A DNA stretch of 64,000 nt from JBCBSP01 sp964550935 (GTDB lineage: Bacteria > Pseudomonadota > Alphaproteobacteria > Caulobacterales > Maricaulaceae): contig CAZKBB010000002.1 in NCBI GenBank assembly GCA_964550935.1, forward strand, positions 1-64,000, read 5' to 3'. The translations under genes and the position numbers were made by a program. The notes below the pieces were generated by a model, which did not search any database, was not told where the DNA came from, and was given only the letters and a program-made list of their open reading frames with translations. Numbering within the stretch: position 1 is the first letter of the stretch; every line of letters starts with the position of its first letter. Below are positions 1-8,215 of the stretch, one piece after another.

Positions 1-239
1 TGACGGGCATGATCCGGACCTTCACGCAGATCACGCTGTTCGGCACCGGGGACCCTCGCATCATGGCGGGCGGCATCTCCGAGGCTCTCGTGACGACCGT
101 GATGGGCCTGATCTCCGCCATCCCGCTCTTGTTCATCCACTCTTTCGCGGCCAGCTTCGCGCGCGGCGCGCAGCAGACCCTGGAAGAACAGGCGGCCGGC
201 ATCATCGCGCGTCACGCCGAAGAGCAGCGCTCGAGCTAG
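1..239 (+). CDS. ExbB/MotA/TolQ-family proton channel, C-terminal part
   Basis: The gene enters from the left edge in the frame whose codons begin at base 3; only about 79 C-terminal residues are visible. The sequence TGDPRIMAGGISEALVTTVMG followed by a hydrophobic helix is the conserved last membrane segment of MotA/TolQ/ExbB channels, which use the proton gradient to drive TonB. The TAG stop overlaps an AGGAGG ribosome site (238-243) for the next gene, so the two are co-transcribed. A second, shorter ExbB follows, the arrangement of TonB systems with two ExbB and two ExbD genes. An upstream DUF3450 partner would be expected but lies outside the window. Confidence 0.85.
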   Translation, partial: TGMIRTFTQITLFGTGDPRIMAGGISEALVTTVMGLISAIPLLFIHSFAASFARGAQQTLEEQAAGIIARHAEEQRSS

Positions 240-251
240 GAGGCGAATTCG

Positions 252-773
252 ATGGATTTCCAAGGCGCTTTAACGAGCCTGCAGGAATTCCTCGAGCGCG
301 GCGGCCCGGTTCTGCTCTGGATCATGGCGCTGACGTTCGTGATGTGGGCGTTCATTCTTGAGCGGCTGGCCTACTTCACCTTCGCCCACAAGGGCGTGGC
401 CAAGCAGGTGCACCGGGAGTGGGCGTCGCGCAGCGACCACACCTCCTGGTACGCCCACGCGATCCGCGATCAGCTGCTCTCCGAGGTGCGTCTGAAGACC
501 CACCAGAATGTGGAGCTGATCAAGACGCTGGTGGCGGCCGCGCCGTTGTTCGGCCTGTTGGGTACGGTGACCGGGATGGTCGCGGTGTTCGATGTGATGT
601 CGATCTCCGGCTCCTCGGATGCGCGCGCCATGTCGGCGGGCGTGGCACGCGCGACCATTCCGACCATGGCCGGCATGGTGTCCGCGCTTTCCGGGCTGCT
701 GTTCTCAAACCAGATCGAGCGTATGGCGCGCCAGCGCGTCCATGAGCTCGCCGACGACCTAGAAGTGGATTGA
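252..773 (+). CDS. exbB: ExbB/TolQ-family biopolymer transport protein (second copy)
   Basis: A 173-residue inner-membrane protein of the MotA/TolQ/ExbB family. A first membrane segment spans about residues 20-45. A second carries the family motif APLFGLLGTVTGM near residues 96-108, and a third spans about residues 136-155 (ATIPTMAGMVSALSG). These helices form the proton-conducting pentamer around an ExbD dimer. It is shorter than enterobacterial ExbB (about 240 residues), like the ExbB2 of Vibrio-type TonB2 systems. The start is supported by AGGAGG nine bases upstream. It is followed after 3 bases by exbD, so coupled translation is likely. Confidence 0.92.
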   Translation: MDFQGALTSLQEFLERGGPVLLWIMALTFVMWAFILERLAYFTFAHKGVAKQVHREWASRSDHTSWYAHAIRDQLLSEVRLKTHQNVELIKTLVAAAPLFGLLGTVTGMVAVFDVMSISGSSDARAMSAGVARATIPTMAGMVSALSGLLFSNQIERMARQRVHELADDLEVD

Positions 774-776
774 TCC

Positions 777-1184
777 ATGCGCAGGCGTAGACAGCAAGGG
801 CAGGATCAAGCCGAAGTCAACATGACGCCGATGCTCGACATCGTGTTCATTTTGTTGATCTTCTTCATCGTGACGGCGACCTTCCTGCAAGAGCAGGGCA
901 TCGACATGCGCCCGCCGCCCCCGTCGGATAATCCGCCGGAGGAGTCCAATCCGGTGATCCTGGTGCAAATCAACGATCGCAATCAGGTGTTCGTGAACCA
1001 GGATCTCACCAGCGCGGACCGAGTCATCGCGGCGGTCTCGCGGATTCGCGCCGAGGCGCCGAATTCGGCCGTGCTGATCCAGCCGGACGACGAGGCCGAA
1101 CACGGCACGATGGTGCAGATCTGGGACACGCTGCGCGCGAACGGAATCCCGACGTCGATCAACCGGCCGACAGACCAGGACTAA
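777..1184 (+). CDS. exbD: ExbD/TolR-family biopolymer transport protein (copy 1)
   Basis: A 135-residue ExbD/TolR protein. A short cytoplasmic N-terminus is followed by one membrane helix with the motif MLDIVFILLIFFIVT, whose aspartate is the proton-carrying residue of the ExbD family. The rest is a periplasmic domain (residues about 40-135) that would contact peptidoglycan or TonB. It starts 3 bases after exbB, consistent with translational coupling. It differs from the next ExbD mainly in the periplasmic half (a proline-rich PPPPS stretch here), suggesting the two copies form a heteromer or serve different partners; that role is inference. Confidence 0.92.
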   Translation: MRRRRQQGQDQAEVNMTPMLDIVFILLIFFIVTATFLQEQGIDMRPPPPSDNPPEESNPVILVQINDRNQVFVNQDLTSADRVIAAVSRIRAEAPNSAVLIQPDDEAEHGTMVQIWDTLRANGIPTSINRPTDQD

Positions 1185-1218
1185 TCCTCGCCGGGCTCGG
1201 CGAGCAGGAGGTGATCAG

Positions 1219-1623
1219 ATGGCGCGTCGACAAAGCCGCGTTGCCAGAGAAGAGGAAGAAGCCGAGCTGAACATGACTCCGATGCTGGACGTCGTGTTCA
1301 TCCTGCTCATCTTCTTTATCGTTACGTCGGTCTTCGTGAAGGAGCCGGGCGTAGAGGTCGAGCGGCCGCTCACGGTCACTCAGGAGCGTGAGCGTCCGAC
1401 CATTCTCGTTGCGGTGACGAGCCAGGACGAGATCTACGTGAACCGTCAGGTGTACGAGCTGAACCAGCTTCGCACCGTGATCGAACAGCTGCGCGAGGAA
1501 AACCCGCGCGCCGAGGCTATGATTCAAGGCGATCAGGGCGCCCCGGTGGGAACCGTGCTCGACGTGCAGGAGCTCTTGATCGACATGGAGATCGACGTAA
1601 CGATCTCCACTGATGAGCAGTAG
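1219..1623 (+). CDS. exbD: ExbD/TolR-family biopolymer transport protein (copy 2)
   Basis: A second ExbD/TolR protein of 134 residues, with charged N-terminus, the helix MLDVVFILLIFFIVTSVFV containing the conserved aspartate, and a periplasmic domain. AGGAGGTGA ends 5 bases before the ATG, a near-perfect ribosome site and the strongest in this operon, so this copy may be made in higher amount. It is flanked by the first exbD and by tonB in the same direction. Two ExbD copies in one operon are known in TonB systems of marine Gammaproteobacteria and Alphaproteobacteria. Confidence 0.92.
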   Translation: MARRQSRVAREEEEAELNMTPMLDVVFILLIFFIVTSVFVKEPGVEVERPLTVTQERERPTILVAVTSQDEIYVNRQVYELNQLRTVIEQLREENPRAEAMIQGDQGAPVGTVLDVQELLIDMEIDVTISTDEQ

Positions 1624-1632
1624 GAGCGAACC

Positions 1633-2250
1633 ATGGCCAGCTTGATCCGCTTGATCATCGGCGTGCCCATCGCGGCGGTCGTCACCTTCCTTCTGTTCAT
1701 GCTCATGCAGCGCCTCATCCTGACCGACGAGGTGACGCTTGAAGATGCCGGCGACGAGCTTCGCATCTCGATCAGCGAGGAGGTCGAAGAGATCCAGGTG
1801 AGAACCCGTGATCTCACGCCGGACGACATCGAAGATGTCACCCCGCCTCCGCCTCCGCCCCAGATCGAGCGTCAGCGCGCCGAGCAGCCCTCGGAAAGCA
1901 TGTCCACCATCGTGGGCGACCTGCCCGAGTTCGAATCGCCAGACCTTACGGGCGACAACATCTCGTTCTCGGTCTCCGACCGCGATGCTCAGCCGCTGGT
2001 GCGCATCGAGCCGCAATATCCGGTGCGCGCCGCCGAGCGCGGTGTGGAGGGCGACTGTACGGTGACCTTCGACGTGACGCCGGACGGCACGCCGACCAAC
2101 ATCCGCGTTTTGGACTGCGACAGCTCGCTGTTCGAGCGTTCTTCGATCCGTGCGGTCGAGCGCTGGCGCTACAATCCGAAGATCGTCGACGGCCAGGCCG
2201 TGGCGCGTTCGGGGGTGGTGACCCGTTTCGAATTCGCGCTGTCCGACTAG
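1633..2250 (+). CDS. tonB: TonB-family energy transducer
   Basis: A 205-residue TonB protein. An N-terminal signal anchor (residues about 5-25) is followed by an acidic stretch, a short proline run (PPPPPPQ, about residues 73-79) and a C-terminal TonB domain (about residues 115-203). The domain has the family hallmarks EPQYPVRAAERGVEG and AVERWRYNPKIVDGQAV. It spans the periplasm and transmits ExbB/ExbD energy to TonB-dependent outer-membrane receptors. The proline linker is much shorter than in E. coli TonB, which may limit reach unless the downstream TPR protein helps. TAGGAGCG lies just upstream. Two cysteines in the C-terminal domain (GDCTVTF and VLDCDSS) could form a disulfide. Confidence 0.92.
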   Translation: MASLIRLIIGVPIAAVVTFLLFMLMQRLILTDEVTLEDAGDELRISISEEVEEIQVRTRDLTPDDIEDVTPPPPPPQIERQRAEQPSESMSTIVGDLPEFESPDLTGDNISFSVSDRDAQPLVRIEPQYPVRAAERGVEGDCTVTFDVTPDGTPTNIRVLDCDSSLFERSSIRAVERWRYNPKIVDGQAVARSGVVTRFEFALSD

Positions 2251-2305
2251 AGCCGACCGAAAACTGGCGCGCGCCTTTGGGCGCGCTTCCGCCGGGAGTT
2301 GACCG

Positions 2306-3820
2306 ATGAAGCGCATTTCCGCCCTGGACCCGAAGCTGGCGCTGCAAGCCTTCGCTACGCTGTTCGCCGCCGCCGCGATCGCCCTTACAGCGGTCGCGCC
2401 AGCCGACGCCCAGCGCAATCGCAATAACCAGGAAGAGGAGGAGGATAATGTCGACCGCACCTTCTCTTCCAGAATCGGCGAGCGCGTCCAGCGAGTCATC
2501 GAGCTTCAGGACGAAGAGCAGTACGCTCAGATGATCCAGCAGCTGACCCCGCTGCTTCAGGAAGACCTGAGCCCGTACGAGCGCCAGGTCATCTTGCAGC
2601 TGCGCGCGACGGCCCACTTCAACACTGACCAGCTACAGCGCGCGATCCAGGACTTCCTCGGTGCGATCAACACCGGCACAATGCAGCCTGAAGAGCGCCG
2701 CACCACGCGGATCAATGTCGGCCAGCTCTACATGGCGACCGACCAGCTCAGCCGCGGCATCGAGCAGTTCGAGATCGCGCTACGCGAGGGAGCGGAGTTG
2801 ACGCCGCGCCTGGCGAAAATGCTCGCTCAAGCCTACGCCCAGGCGGAGCGTTACCAGTCCGGCCTTCGTTACGCCGAACAGTTTTACGAGGCGACGCCCG
2901 ACGGCGAAAAGACGTCCGGGGACTTCTCGTTGATGCAGTACTATTACAATCAACTGGATCGTCCGGCAGACGAGCTGCGTGTGGTGCGCGCCCAGGTCAA
3001 CCGCTTCCCGGGGATGCGCCAGGCCTGGCAGAACCTCGTCAGCCTGTTCGCGCGCACCGGCCGCGAGGCCGACGCGTTCGAAGCCAACAAGCTGATGTAT
3101 CTGAACGGACTGTTCGAGGAGGAGGACGAGCTCACTCGCCTTGCGCAGTATTACAGCTTCTACGACAACCCCTATCGCGGCGCGACCATTCTGGAGCGCG
3201 AGATCAATGCGGGGCGCGTTGAAGCGAATGTCGAGAATCTGGAGCTTCTGGCGAACATGTGGCGTCAGGCGTCCGAGTTCAATAACGCCATTCCGGTGCT
3301 TGAGCGGCTCTACAACGTCACCAATCGCGGCGACGACGCGCTGAAACTGGCCGAGGCGCTTTACGAGCAGAACCGCCCTGAAGAGGCCGAAACCTGGTTC
3401 ACGACCGCGGTGAACCGGGGCGGCCTTGATGAGCCGGGCGATGCGTGGACGCTGCTGGGCAACGTGCGTTACGAGCTCGGCAATCGTCAGGGCGCGCTCG
3501 AGGCGTTCCGTCGCGGCGCCCAATTCCCTGGCAGCCGGCGCACGGCGAGCCAGTGGATCCAGTTCGTCAACAGCCAGATCGAAGGCGAGCAACGCCGCGC
3601 AGTGCGCCGTGAACAGGTGCTGATCGATGAATGCCGCCTGACGCTGGAAGCTGAGCGCCAACTTCTGGTGCTCACCGGCGAAGTGGCCGAGGACGGCCGG
3701 GTTCAGTTCGAAACCATCCCCGACCGGTGCCGGCCCTACTTCAACCAGTTCGGAGAGCAAATCCGCGAGGCCGGCCCGCAATCGGCGCAGGCCGAGGGTG
3801 AAGGCTCACAGGCCGGCTGA
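2306..3820 (+). CDS. Secreted TPR-repeat protein of the TonB operon
   Basis: A 504-residue protein with a signal peptide (hydrophobic residues about 11-30, ending near ADAQ) followed by helical repeats of tetratricopeptide type throughout. The repeats contain motifs such as AIQDFLGAINTG and GALEAFRRGAQFPG. A TPR protein regularly closes ExbB-ExbD-TonB operons of this kind; TtpC and TPR partners in Vibrio TonB2 systems are thought to help TonB reach receptors. Here it follows tonB after 55 bases that hold a small GC hairpin (2269-2286). A perfect intrinsic terminator follows the gene, marking the operon end. The periplasmic location is inferred from the leader. Confidence 0.8.
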   Translation: MKRISALDPKLALQAFATLFAAAAIALTAVAPADAQRNRNNQEEEEDNVDRTFSSRIGERVQRVIELQDEEQYAQMIQQLTPLLQEDLSPYERQVILQLRATAHFNTDQLQRAIQDFLGAINTGTMQPEERRTTRINVGQLYMATDQLSRGIEQFEIALREGAELTPRLAKMLAQAYAQAERYQSGLRYAEQFYEATPDGEKTSGDFSLMQYYYNQLDRPADELRVVRAQVNRFPGMRQAWQNLVSLFARTGREADAFEANKLMYLNGLFEEEDELTRLAQYYSFYDNPYRGATILEREINAGRVEANVENLELLANMWRQASEFNNAIPVLERLYNVTNRGDDALKLAEALYEQNRPEEAETWFTTAVNRGGLDEPGDAWTLLGNVRYELGNRQGALEAFRRGAQFPGSRRTASQWIQFVNSQIEGEQRRAVRREQVLIDECRLTLEAERQLLVLTGEVAEDGRVQFETIPDRCRPYFNQFGEQIREAGPQSAQAEGEGSQAG

Positions 3821-3839
3821 CTTGGCTTTACACGACGTA

Positions 3840-3872
3840 AAAACCCCCGGACGCCGCGCGTCCGGGGGTTTT
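3840..3872. terminator. Bidirectional intrinsic terminator
   Basis: A perfect 15-bp stem (AAAACCCCCGGACGC paired with its exact complement) closes a 3-base loop. It ends in TTTT on the plus strand and, because the stem begins AAAA, also in TTTT on the minus strand. It sits between the convergent ends of the TonB operon (3820) and the oligopeptidase gene (3944), so it can serve both. Confidence 0.93.
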
Positions 3873-3943
3873 CGTGTCCGTCATGGAGCGATGGGGGGAG
3901 CGTGGCGGCCGGGGCGTAGCACCGCCGCGCCCTGTCCCCGACC

Positions 3944-6250
3944 TTACTCGTCGCCCGGGATCTCGGCCGGGGTCTCGGCCTCGTCTTCGGCCATGCCGAC
4001 CGTCATCAGCGCGAAGGCGTATTCGTCGGCGCGCTCCTTCAGGGCCTCGAAGCGCCCCGACGCGCCGCCGTGCCCGGCGTCCATGTTTGTGCGCATCAGC
4101 GTCAGCCCGTCATCGGTGCGCCGGTCGCGAAGGCGCGCCACCCACTTGGCCGGCTCCCAATAGGTCACGCGCGGATCGGTCAGGCCGGCCGTCGCGAGCA
4201 CGTGCGGATAGGCTTGGGCGCCGATCTGATCGTATGGGCTGTAGGACAGGATGTAGTCGTAAGCCGCCTCGTCCTCGATCGGATTGCCCCATTCAGGCCA
4301 TTCCGGCGGGGTCAGCGGCAGGCTCGGATCGCTCATCGTGTTGAGCACATCGACGAACGGCACTGCGCCGATCGCGCCGGCGAACAGCTCCGGCGCTTGG
4401 TTGATCGCGGCCCCGACCAAGAGCCCCCCGGCTGAACCGCCATGGGCGACGAGCCGGCCTTCGGTGGTGAAGCTTTCGCCGGCCAGATGCCGACCGGCGT
4501 CGACATAGTCATTGAAGGTGTTGGTCTTCTGGTCGAGCTTGCCGTCCAGATACCACTGATAGCCCTTCGACATGCCCCCGCGGATATGCGCAATGGCGTA
4601 GACCATGCCGCGATCGACGAGCGACAGGCGCGACGTGGAGAAGCCCGCCGGGATCGTGATGCCGTAAGAGCCGTAGCCGTACAGCATCAGCGCGGCGGAG
4701 CCGTCCAGCGGCGTGTCGCGATGGTGCAGGACCGTGACCGGGATCATTTCGCCGTCGCGCGCCGGAGCCTGCAGCCGACGCACGACATAGTCTTCGGCGT
4801 CGTGGCCTGACGGCACCTCCTGGGTCTTGAGCAGCGTGCGCGTGCGCTCGCCCATGTGGTAGTCAAAGGTCTGTTCCGGCGTCGACGGGCTTTCATAGGT
4901 GAAGCGCATCACGTCGACGGCGTATTCCTCGCCTGTGTCCAGCCCCAGCGCGTAGGCCGCCTCGTCGAAGGCGATTTCGTGCTCTTCGCCGGTGTCCAGC
5001 TGACGAATGACGACGCGGGGCAGGGCGTCGGCGCGCTCAAGGCGCACCAGCCAGTCGCGATAGCCTGAAAGCCCGGTGAGCAGGACGCCCGGGCGGTGAG
5101 CGATCGCCTCCACCCAATTCTCGCGCTGCGGGGCGTCGAATTCGGCGGTCATGACCTTGAAATCGACCGCGCCGTCCTGGTTGGTGTTGATCCAAAGCCG
5201 TCCGCCGGCCTCGGTGATATCGTACTCCACGCCCTGTTCGCGCTCTGACACCAGCACGCCCTCGGCGGCCGCATCATCGGCGTCGAACAGGCGCACCTCG
5301 CTGGTGGTGTGATCGCCCGCGCCGACCATGACGAAGCTGTCGCCGTCGGTCTTGCCCACGCTGAGGAAGTATCCGGGGTCGGCCTCCTCGTAGATCAGCT
5401 CGGCCTCGTCGGCGTCGAAGGCCTGCCGGTAGACCCGGCGCGGGCGGTTGTTTTCGTCGCGCCAAACCCAATACAGCGTGCGCGAGTCGTTCGCCCACAC
5501 CATTGAGCCGTAGCCCTCGTCGGTGACCTGGTGCACCGTATCGGTCTGAAGATCGCGCACGCGAAGCTCGTAGAATTCCGAGCCCTTGGTATCGACCGCG
5601 TAGGCGAGATAGCGATGGTCGGGCGAATGCTGGACCGCACCGATGTCGAAATAGTCCAGCCCCTCGCCCATGGAATCGCCGTCCAGAAGGATCTGCTCCT
5701 CGCCGACCGGCTCGGACCCGTCCTCGTTCGCGGCCTTGCGCGCGAAGACGGGATACTGGCCGCCCTCGCGGTAACGCACATAGTAAAACCACGGCCCGTC
5801 GCGTTCGGGCACGGAGGAATCGTCCTCCTTGATGCGCGCGCGCATCTCCGCATAGAGGCGCTCGGAGAAGCCGCTGAGCGGCGCCATGACGCGCTCGAAA
5901 TAAGCGTTCTCGGCTTCAAGATGGTCGCGAATGTCCGACCGCAGCACGCTCGGGTCGCGCATCACCTCCTGCCAGTTGTCGTCGCGCAGCCAGGCGTATT
6001 CGTCGGTGCGAGAGCGCCCCAGGTGTTCGATCTCAAGCGGGCGCTTCTCGGCCGTCGGCGCCGGGATGGACTGGGCGCGTGCGATCAGGTCAGGGGCGGG
6101 GCTTTGCGCGCCCGCGGCATCTGCGGTCATGGCGTCTCGGCTTTCTTGGGACGGATCGGCGCCGCCGGTGTTGTCGGCGCAGGCGGTCAGGACAAGGCTC
6201 AGCGCCGTGCTTGTGAAAAGCGCGCGCGCGGCGCTGCGATGAAGTCTCAT
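3944..6250 (-). CDS. S9-family prolyl oligopeptidase / oligopeptidase B, lipoprotein
   Basis: A 768-residue serine peptidase. The N-terminus is a lipoprotein signal peptide with lipobox LTAC (Cys23), so the enzyme is likely anchored in the periplasm, unlike cytosolic E. coli PtrB. A beta-propeller region (about residues 80-480) precedes the alpha/beta hydrolase domain. The nucleophile lies in GGSAGG (Ser near residue 606), the acid in TDPRVTYWEP (Asp near 690) and the histidine in DAGHGGASGR (near 724), the order typical of S9 enzymes. DPRVTYWEP resembles oligopeptidase B, which cuts after basic residues in short peptides. GAGGAAGG upstream supports the start. It ends at the shared bidirectional terminator. 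Confidence 0.92.
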   Translation of the reverse strand: MRLHRSAARALFTSTALSLVLTACADNTGGADPSQESRDAMTADAAGAQSPAPDLIARAQSIPAPTAEKRPLEIEHLGRSRTDEYAWLRDDNWQEVMRDPSVLRSDIRDHLEAENAYFERVMAPLSGFSERLYAEMRARIKEDDSSVPERDGPWFYYVRYREGGQYPVFARKAANEDGSEPVGEEQILLDGDSMGEGLDYFDIGAVQHSPDHRYLAYAVDTKGSEFYELRVRDLQTDTVHQVTDEGYGSMVWANDSRTLYWVWRDENNRPRRVYRQAFDADEAELIYEEADPGYFLSVGKTDGDSFVMVGAGDHTTSEVRLFDADDAAAEGVLVSEREQGVEYDITEAGGRLWINTNQDGAVDFKVMTAEFDAPQRENWVEAIAHRPGVLLTGLSGYRDWLVRLERADALPRVVIRQLDTGEEHEIAFDEAAYALGLDTGEEYAVDVMRFTYESPSTPEQTFDYHMGERTRTLLKTQEVPSGHDAEDYVVRRLQAPARDGEMIPVTVLHHRDTPLDGSAALMLYGYGSYGITIPAGFSTSRLSLVDRGMVYAIAHIRGGMSKGYQWYLDGKLDQKTNTFNDYVDAGRHLAGESFTTEGRLVAHGGSAGGLLVGAAINQAPELFAGAIGAVPFVDVLNTMSDPSLPLTPPEWPEWGNPIEDEAAYDYILSYSPYDQIGAQAYPHVLATAGLTDPRVTYWEPAKWVARLRDRRTDDGLTLMRTNMDAGHGGASGRFEALKERADEYAFALMTVGMAEDEAETPAEIPGDE

Positions 6251-6295
6251 GGCGACCTTCCTCGGGCGAAACGCGCCGGAGCGGCGCGTTAAGGG

Positions 6296-6703
6296 CTAGG
6301 CGTCAGCATCGGCAGGGCGGAAGTCGAGCACAAGCCCGTTCGCGCACCAGCGCTCGCCGGTCGGCGCCGGGCCGTCCTTGAACACGTGGCCCATATGGGC
6401 GCCGCAATTGGCGCAGTGGAACTCGGTGCGCGGCAGGATCAGCTTGAAGTCGCGCTTGGTCTCCAGGCTGTCTTCTGAGAAGGGTTCGAAAAAGCTGGGC
6501 CAGCCGGTGCCGGATTCGAACTTGCCCTTTGAGGAAAACGCCGGCTCGCCGCACACCGCGCAGTGGAACACCCCTTCGCGATGCTCCTGGTTCAGACTGG
6601 ACGTCCCGGCTCGCTCGGTGCCTTCCTTGAAGGCGATATGGTCCTGTTCGGGCGTCAGCTTCGCGCGCAGGGCGTTGATCTCGTCGTCGGGCAGGCGGGG
6701 CAT
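6296..6703 (-). CDS. msrB: Peptide-methionine (R)-S-oxide reductase MsrB
   Basis: A 135-residue MsrB that reduces methionine-R-sulfoxide in oxidised proteins. Two CxxC pairs (Cys48/Cys51 and Cys97/Cys100) form the structural zinc site. KFESGTGWPSF and GHVFKDGP are family signatures, and RWCANG carries the catalytic Cys120. The start is placed at the internal ATG at 6703 rather than the in-frame ATG at 6742, because AAGGAGG stands 5 bases upstream of 6703 and the 13 extra residues of the longer form are not conserved-looking. It lies between the oligopeptidase and an MFS gene in the same direction, with 45 and 48 bases between. Confidence 0.95.
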   Translation of the reverse strand: MPRLPDDEINALRAKLTPEQDHIAFKEGTERAGTSSLNQEHREGVFHCAVCGEPAFSSKGKFESGTGWPSFFEPFSEDSLETKRDFKLILPRTEFHCANCGAHMGHVFKDGPAPTGERWCANGLVLDFRPADADA

Positions 6704-6708
6704 GAAAG

Positions 6709-6715
6709 CCTCCTT
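6709..6715 (-). promoter_or_regulatory. Ribosome binding site fixing the msrB start
   Basis: Read on the minus strand this is AAGGAGG, five bases before the ATG at 6703. It decides between two in-frame starts in favour of the shorter protein. Confidence 0.85.
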
Positions 6716-6751
6716 CATCGTGTCTGGGCGTCTGGTCTGCATATAGGAGCG

Positions 6752-8011
6752 TCAGGCCGGATCGGCCCGCCTGACTTTCAGGATCGGGGTGAAGAGCGCA
6801 ATCACGATCAGGACGAGCAAAAGCCCCGCCATTGGGATCAGCGCGGCCGAGCGCGGGCCGATCGCAGCGACGACATAGCCCATGATCAAGGCGCCTGCGG
6901 GCATGCCCCCGAACAGGCCCAGCTGATAGACGCTCATCACGCGCGCAATCTTGTCCGGCGGCGCGTTCTCCTGGACCACTGCGCGCGAGAGCGAAATCGC
7001 GACGCCCGCGCCGATGCCCCAGCCGAAGACCAGCACATACATCCACGCCAGAGGCAAAGGCATGGCCAGCAGACCCATGGAGACCACGGTGACGAGCTGG
7101 GCGAGCATCAAGGCCGCGCCGGGCCGGTCGATCGAACCCAATCGCGTCAGCGCCACGTTGGCCGCGAACGCGCCGAGCCAGAACGCCACGAGAAGCGTGG
7201 ACAGCACTTCATATCCGGCCTCGTAAACGTCGCGAACGAGGACGGGCACGATGACGAAGAAGCCGCCGCCCACGACGAGAAGCCCGACCGCGACCATGAT
7301 ACCGGTCATGGGCGCCAGGATCGCCGAGCGCGCCACTGCGGCGACGCCGTCGCGCAGGCTTTCGACGAGCCTGTCGTGCACGGCGTTGCGCGCATGCAGC
7401 CGGGGCAGGGCGGTCGCCGCGAGCGCGCCGAGGCCCAGGCCTGCGGCCTGCGCCGCGAACAGGGGCCCCGGTCCGAACTGGGCGGCCAGGAAACCTGCGC
7501 TCATGCCCGCGATCTGAGCGGCGAACTGGACGGTCGAGGCGATGATGACGCCCTTCTGGAGCGTGAGCGGACGGCCCATGCGCGCGCTGACGCGCACCAC
7601 CGCGTTGATGGCGCTGTCGCGCGCGGGCATCACGAAGGCCCCGGCCAGCCCGACGATGAGCGCGTACACGATGAGCAGTAGATAGGCGAGCCGGTCGGCG
7701 AACAGCAGCATCGCCATGGTCGCAGCCGAGCCGGCCGCTAGCAGGTGAAACCCGGTCAGGATCCGGCGCCGGTCCGATCGTTCGGCGACCACGCCGGCCA
7801 GGGGCAGAAGCACGAGCATCGGCGCGGTCAGGGCCGCCTGGGCGAGGCCGAGGCGCTCTGGCGTCTCTGCGAGCGTGTAATTGACGACGCCGGGAAACAG
7901 CGTCGTCTGCAGACCGAAGGAGAAGAACCAGCCCGAGATGGCGCACAGATACGCCGGGAAGGGCGCAAGGCGCAGGACGCGTTTGAAGCCTGCTCGTCCG
8001 TGTGCGCCCAC
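6752..8011 (-). CDS. Major facilitator superfamily exporter
   Basis: A 419-residue, 12-helix MFS protein resembling the EntS/MFS_3 group of efflux permeases. The loop after helix 2 has the variant motif GVVAERSDRRRILTG (MFS motif A, GxxxDRxGRR), and a second copy of the fold starts near residue 215. The reading frame stays open upstream into the gap without an ATG; a GTG at 8011 preceded by GGAAGGAA (8018-8025, spacing 6) fits as the start and begins just before the first helix. The substrate cannot be read from sequence. The DUF2336 gene on the other strand is divergent, so the gap at 8094 probably hides part of a shared promoter region. Confidence 0.85.
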   Translation of the reverse strand: MGAHGRAGFKRVLRLAPFPAYLCAISGWFFSFGLQTTLFPGVVNYTLAETPERLGLAQAALTAPMLVLLPLAGVVAERSDRRRILTGFHLLAAGSAATMAMLLFADRLAYLLLIVYALIVGLAGAFVMPARDSAINAVVRVSARMGRPLTLQKGVIIASTVQFAAQIAGMSAGFLAAQFGPGPLFAAQAAGLGLGALAATALPRLHARNAVHDRLVESLRDGVAAVARSAILAPMTGIMVAVGLLVVGGGFFVIVPVLVRDVYEAGYEVLSTLLVAFWLGAFAANVALTRLGSIDRPGAALMLAQLVTVVSMGLLAMPLPLAWMYVLVFGWGIGAGVAISLSRAVVQENAPPDKIARVMSVYQLGLFGGMPAGALIMGYVVAAIGPRSAALIPMAGLLLVLIVIALFTPILKVRRADPA

Positions 8012-8017
8012 GCTGAT

Positions 8018-8025
8018 TCCTTCCT
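8018..8025 (-). promoter_or_regulatory. Ribosome binding site supporting a GTG start of the MFS gene
   Basis: GGAAGGAA on the minus strand, 6 bases before the GTG at 8011. No ATG exists between the gap and the first membrane helix, so this site decides the start. Confidence 0.7.
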
Positions 8026-8093
8026 GGCGAGGCTCCCGCGAAGCGCGGGACCCCTTGATGTGATAGGCCCGCGGGCCCCGCCGCGCCAGACCG

Positions 8094-8193
8094 NNNNNNN
8101 NNNNNNNNNNNNNNNNNNNNNNNNNNNNNNNNNNNNNNNNNNNNNNNNNNNNNNNNNNNNNNNNNNNNNNNNNNNNNNNNNNNNNNNNNNNNN
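8094..8193. other. Assembly gap of 100 Ns
   Basis: Exactly 100 unknown bases, the usual placeholder for a gap of unknown size. It lies between the divergent MFS and DUF2336 genes, so it probably removes promoter sequence; the true spacing of the two genes is unknown. Confidence 0.99.
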
Positions 8194-8215
8194 CGACCAG
8201 CCAGGGAAAGCGCCG

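Noticed and set aside
2269..2286. GCGCGCC-TTTG-GGCGCGC hairpin between tonB and the TPR gene as a terminator
   Set aside because: Only a 7-bp stem and no T-run; the TPR gene downstream clearly belongs to the operon.
6704..6742. Longer MsrB starting at 6742
   Set aside because: The ribosome site AAGGAGG is right in front of the ATG at 6703, and the extra residues lack similarity to MsrB.
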